Shown: positions 61,883 to 64,000 of the stretch, piece by piece | Position numbering within the stretch: position 1 is the stretch's first letter | How the letters are laid out: every line of letters begins with the position of its first letter | Source: Schauerella aestuarii | GTDB lineage: Bacteria > Pseudomonadota > Gammaproteobacteria > Burkholderiales > Burkholderiaceae_B | Direction of reading: 5' to 3' | DNA: 64,000 nt | NCBI RefSeq assembly: GCF_009866805.1 | Contig: NZ_SIZW01000043.1 | Span: 496,001 to 560,000, forward strand | Position numbers and translations under genes: made by a program | Notes under the pieces: model-generated | What the model saw: only the letters and a program-made list of their open reading frames with translations | Databases searched by the model: none | What the model was told of the DNA's origin: nothing

Positions 61883-63502
61883 ATGAGAAGCAAGCGCATC
61901 ATCACATTGACGTTGGCTGCCGGCATGTTTGCCGGCGGCTTCGGGTGGCAGGCCTCTGCCGCCACGGGTGCTTCGGGCACCGTCAGTCAGCCGCCGGTGC
62001 AACCGGCAGCGTCGCCGGCCACCCCACAGGCAAGCGGCAAAAAGCCCAATATTCTCGTTCTTATGGGCGACGATATCGGGCTGTGGAACCTGAGCATCTG
62101 GAACCGCGGCATGATGGGGTTCAACACGCCCAATATCGACAGCATCGGCCAGCAAGGGGCACTCCTTTCCACCTATTACGGTCAGCAAAGCTGCACCGCC
62201 GGGCGGGCCGCCTTCATCACCGGGCAAAGTCCTTTCCGTACCGGATTGACGAAGGTGGGTCTGCCGGGTGCCGCGGTAGGACTGCAAAAAGAAGATCCCA
62301 CGATTGCCGATATGTTGAAACCCCTGGGTTACGCCACGGCGCAATTCGGCAAGAATCACCTTGGCGATCGCGACGAGTATCTGCCCACGGCACACGGGTT
62401 CGACGAGTTCTTCGGCAACCTCTATCACTTGAACGCGGAGGAGGAGCCGGAGAATCCCGACTATCCCAAGGATCCCGAGTTTCGCAAGAAGTTCGGGCCG
62501 CGCGGTGTGATCAAGGCGACGGCAGACGGCAAGATCGAAGACACCGGGCCGCTCAACAAAAAGCGGATGGAGACGGTCGATCTGGAGTTCATCGGCGCGA
62601 GCAAGAATTTCATCGAGCGTCAGGTCAAAGCCGACAAGCCCTTCTTCGTGTGGCTCAACACCACCCGCATGCATGTGTTCACACACCTGAGCCCCAATGC
62701 GGACGGCAAGACCGGTTTGGGCCTGCAAGCCGACGGGATGACCGAGCATGACGGTCAGATTGGCGAGATGTTGAAATTCCTGCAGGATCAGGGCGTCGCC
62801 GACAACACCATCGTGATCTACACCACGGATAACGGCGCCATGAAGAACATGTGGCCCGACGGGGGCGTATCGCCTTTCCGATCCGAGAAGGACACCAACT
62901 GGGAAGGGGCGGTTCGCGTACCTGCGCTGGTGCGTTGGCCGGGCGTGATTCAGCCGGGCACCGTGCTGCCGGGTATGTTCTCCGCTGAGGATTGGCTGCC
63001 CACATTGCTCGCGGCCGCGGGTGACGCCGATGTCAAGGCCAAGCTCCTGAAAGGGACGACGGTAGGCGCAAAGTCGTTCAAGGTGCATCTCGATGGGTAC
63101 AACCAGTTGCCGATGCTCAAAGGCGAAGTGACGGAATCGCCGCGCAAGGAGTTCGTCTATTTTGACGACGATGGTGGGCTCGTGGCGTATCGCGATGAAC
63201 GCTTCAAGTACAACTTTGGGGTGCAGTACGCCAAAGGCATGGAGATCTGGCGCAATCCGCTCACGACCTTGCGTGCGCCGATCATCATGGATTTGAAGGC
63301 CGATCCCTTCGAGTATTCGGTGGACGGATCCATCTTGTACGAGAAGTGGTTTGTGGATCGTGCGTTTCTGCTGCTGCCGGCAGTGGAGAAAGTGGGCAAT
63401 TATCTGGCCACTTACAAGGATTTTCCGCCGCGGCAACGTCCCGCTTCATTCTCGATCGATCAGGTTATCGAGAAGCTCAACGCCAGCACAAAGCAGCGGT
63501 AG
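61883..63502 (+). CDS. Exported arylsulfatase-family sulfatase with CxAxR active site
   Basis: A 539-residue sulfatase. GGGAG precedes the ATG; the signal is MRSKRIITLTLAAGMFAGGF with GWQASA. Metal ligands and active-site parts are LVLMGDDIGLWNLSI, QQSCTAGRAAFITGQSPFR (Cys104), YATAQFGKNHLGDRDEY, and IYTTDNGAMKNMWPDGG with WEGAVRVPALVRWPG. The consensus is C-x-P-x-R; here it is C-T-A-G-R, so the Pro is Ala. Conversion of Cys104 to formylglycine would depend on FGE, which is encoded upstream and is also exported. The enzyme would hydrolyse sulfate esters in the periplasm; substrate unknown. Confidence 0.95.
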   Translation: MRSKRIITLTLAAGMFAGGFGWQASAATGASGTVSQPPVQPAASPATPQASGKKPNILVLMGDDIGLWNLSIWNRGMMGFNTPNIDSIGQQGALLSTYYGQQSCTAGRAAFITGQSPFRTGLTKVGLPGAAVGLQKEDPTIADMLKPLGYATAQFGKNHLGDRDEYLPTAHGFDEFFGNLYHLNAEEEPENPDYPKDPEFRKKFGPRGVIKATADGKIEDTGPLNKKRMETVDLEFIGASKNFIERQVKADKPFFVWLNTTRMHVFTHLSPNADGKTGLGLQADGMTEHDGQIGEMLKFLQDQGVADNTIVIYTTDNGAMKNMWPDGGVSPFRSEKDTNWEGAVRVPALVRWPGVIQPGTVLPGMFSAEDWLPTLLAAAGDADVKAKLLKGTTVGAKSFKVHLDGYNQLPMLKGEVTESPRKEFVYFDDDGGLVAYRDERFKYNFGVQYAKGMEIWRNPLTTLRAPIIMDLKADPFEYSVDGSILYEKWFVDRAFLLLPAVEKVGNYLATYKDFPPRQRPASFSIDQVIEKLNASTKQR

Positions 63503-63505
63503 CGG

Positions 63506-63685
63506 ATGGCAGATACCCCTGAGCATGTGGTTCGACGCGCGCCGATTATCGACCGCGTCGAATCGCAGGCAGGAAAGCCGCATGCTGTCGCGCCTGGGCA
63601 TGCTCCCGTCAGACTGCGACGTGCCCGGGAATTGAATCGCCATGTCGATTTCCACATGGGATCGAACGGAGAAATGCAATGCTGA
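63506..63685 (+). CDS. Possible 59-residue protein between the sulfatase and the surface protein
   Basis: ATG 63506 lies 3 bp after the sulfatase stop and the frame ends at 63685, overlapping the next start by 7 bp. It would be a basic, hydrophilic peptide beginning MADTPEHVVRRAPIIDRVES. The tight junctions on both sides favour a real coupled gene, but there is no clear ribosome-binding site and no family resemblance. It may be chance. Confidence 0.3.
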   Translation: MADTPEHVVRRAPIIDRVESQAGKPHAVAPGHAPVRLRRARELNRHVDFHMGSNGEMQC

Positions 63686-64000
63686 ATTCATACACAACGC
63701 GGCCAGCGTATTCCTGGTCGAGAAGTACGCTCGCGATCATTCTCCTGGTGGGTGTGAACGGTGTCGGTCACGCTCAGATATACGGACAACCTCTCAAGGA
63801 TTCGCTCTTCGGATCGATGACGAAGGAGGAGAATGCGGCGTTTACCAACGCGAGCGCGAAAGCGCTCAACAACGCGAAGGACGGCGCTGTGACGCTATGG
63901 CAAAGTCCCTCGACACGCAAAACAGCAATTTCCGGCCAGGTGTATGCCGATGGCACTGCTGCACCCGTTGCCGGCAACACCTGCCGCAAGCTGCACGCGA
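63679..64000 (+). CDS. RT0821/Lpp0805-type surface protein (partial, right edge)
   Basis: ATG 63679 follows GGAG by seven bases and the frame stays open to the window end (107 codons). A signal peptide (TLAIILLVGVNGVGHAQ) precedes GSMTKEENAAFTNASAKALN, NAKDGAVTLWQSPSTRKTAI and NTCRKLHA. This resembles the 17-kDa-like surface-antigen family RT0821/Lpp0805, in which the Cys-Arg-x-x motif is conserved. It probably ends or continues the envelope cluster. Confidence 0.75.
   Translation, partial: MLNSYTTRPAYSWSRSTLAIILLVGVNGVGHAQIYGQPLKDSLFGSMTKEENAAFTNASAKALNNAKDGAVTLWQSPSTRKTAISGQVYADGTAAPVAGNTCRKLHA

Noticed and set aside
61865-63436. 523-codon minus-strand open frame
   Set aside because: It is antisense to the sulfatase, whose active-site motifs are intact on the plus strand.

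Overview
The window looks like a chromosomal segment of a high-GC beta-proteobacterium, most likely in the Alcaligenaceae (Bordetella/Achromobacter relatives). This placement is inferred from three orphan Bug/TctC-type periplasmic binding proteins, many LysR regulators beside short catabolic operons, a TviB/TviD-type polysaccharide pair and the high-GC codon use. I see no rRNA, tRNA, insertion sequence, phage gene or CRISPR array.

Layout. 1-3.8 kb (minus): a Vi-like polysaccharide pair, tviB and a TviD-like gene that runs off the left edge, behind an A+T-rich upstream region. 4.4-15.5 kb: redox and regulatory genes (nitroreductase, SDR with divergent LysR, DoxX with divergent TetR, Rrf2 plus FAD oxidoreductase, a MipA / response regulator / sensor kinase operon, aldo-keto reductase with divergent LysR, an unknown gene). 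15.8-23.2 kb: a chemoreceptor, a VOC protein, a KaiC-like ATPase overlapping a hybrid kinase, a PrpF-family isomerase and a small conserved protein. 23.3-27.1 kb: an MHS-type transporter behind a possible attenuator, a GNAT enzyme with a small partner, and a sorbosone-dehydrogenase-like lipoprotein. 27.3-39.5 kb: a hydroxy-/sugar-acid catabolic region (GntR, RraA-like aldolase, three Bug proteins, two dehydrogenases, a flavin hydroxyacid oxidase, an IlvD/Edd dehydratase, two LysR). 39.7-46.6 kb: a DUF2244 protein, a repeat-bearing intergenic region, a PAS-GGDEF-EAL protein, a large hybrid kinase and a cytochrome c.

47.3-64 kb, all plus strand: a long co-directional cluster of two outer-membrane beta-barrels, DUF3300, DUF2950 and DUF3313 proteins, an isochorismatase-fold hydrolase, an exported formylglycine-generating enzyme (FGE), MoxR, DUF58, DUF4381, BatA, BatB/TPR, BatD, an exported HAD phosphatase, an exported sulfatase with a CxAxR active site, a possible small protein, and an RT0821-type surface protein cut by the right edge. 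I read this as an envelope sulfatase system in which FGE matures the sulfatase after export, coupled to a MoxR-vWA (Bat) assembly. It is the best candidate here for an undescribed system.

Other signals worth checking: eight contiguous 11-bp repeats at 40212-40299; a perfect OmpR-type direct repeat before the MipA operon; and a KaiC-like protein with Ser-Tyr where cyanobacterial KaiC has its Ser-Thr phosphosites.
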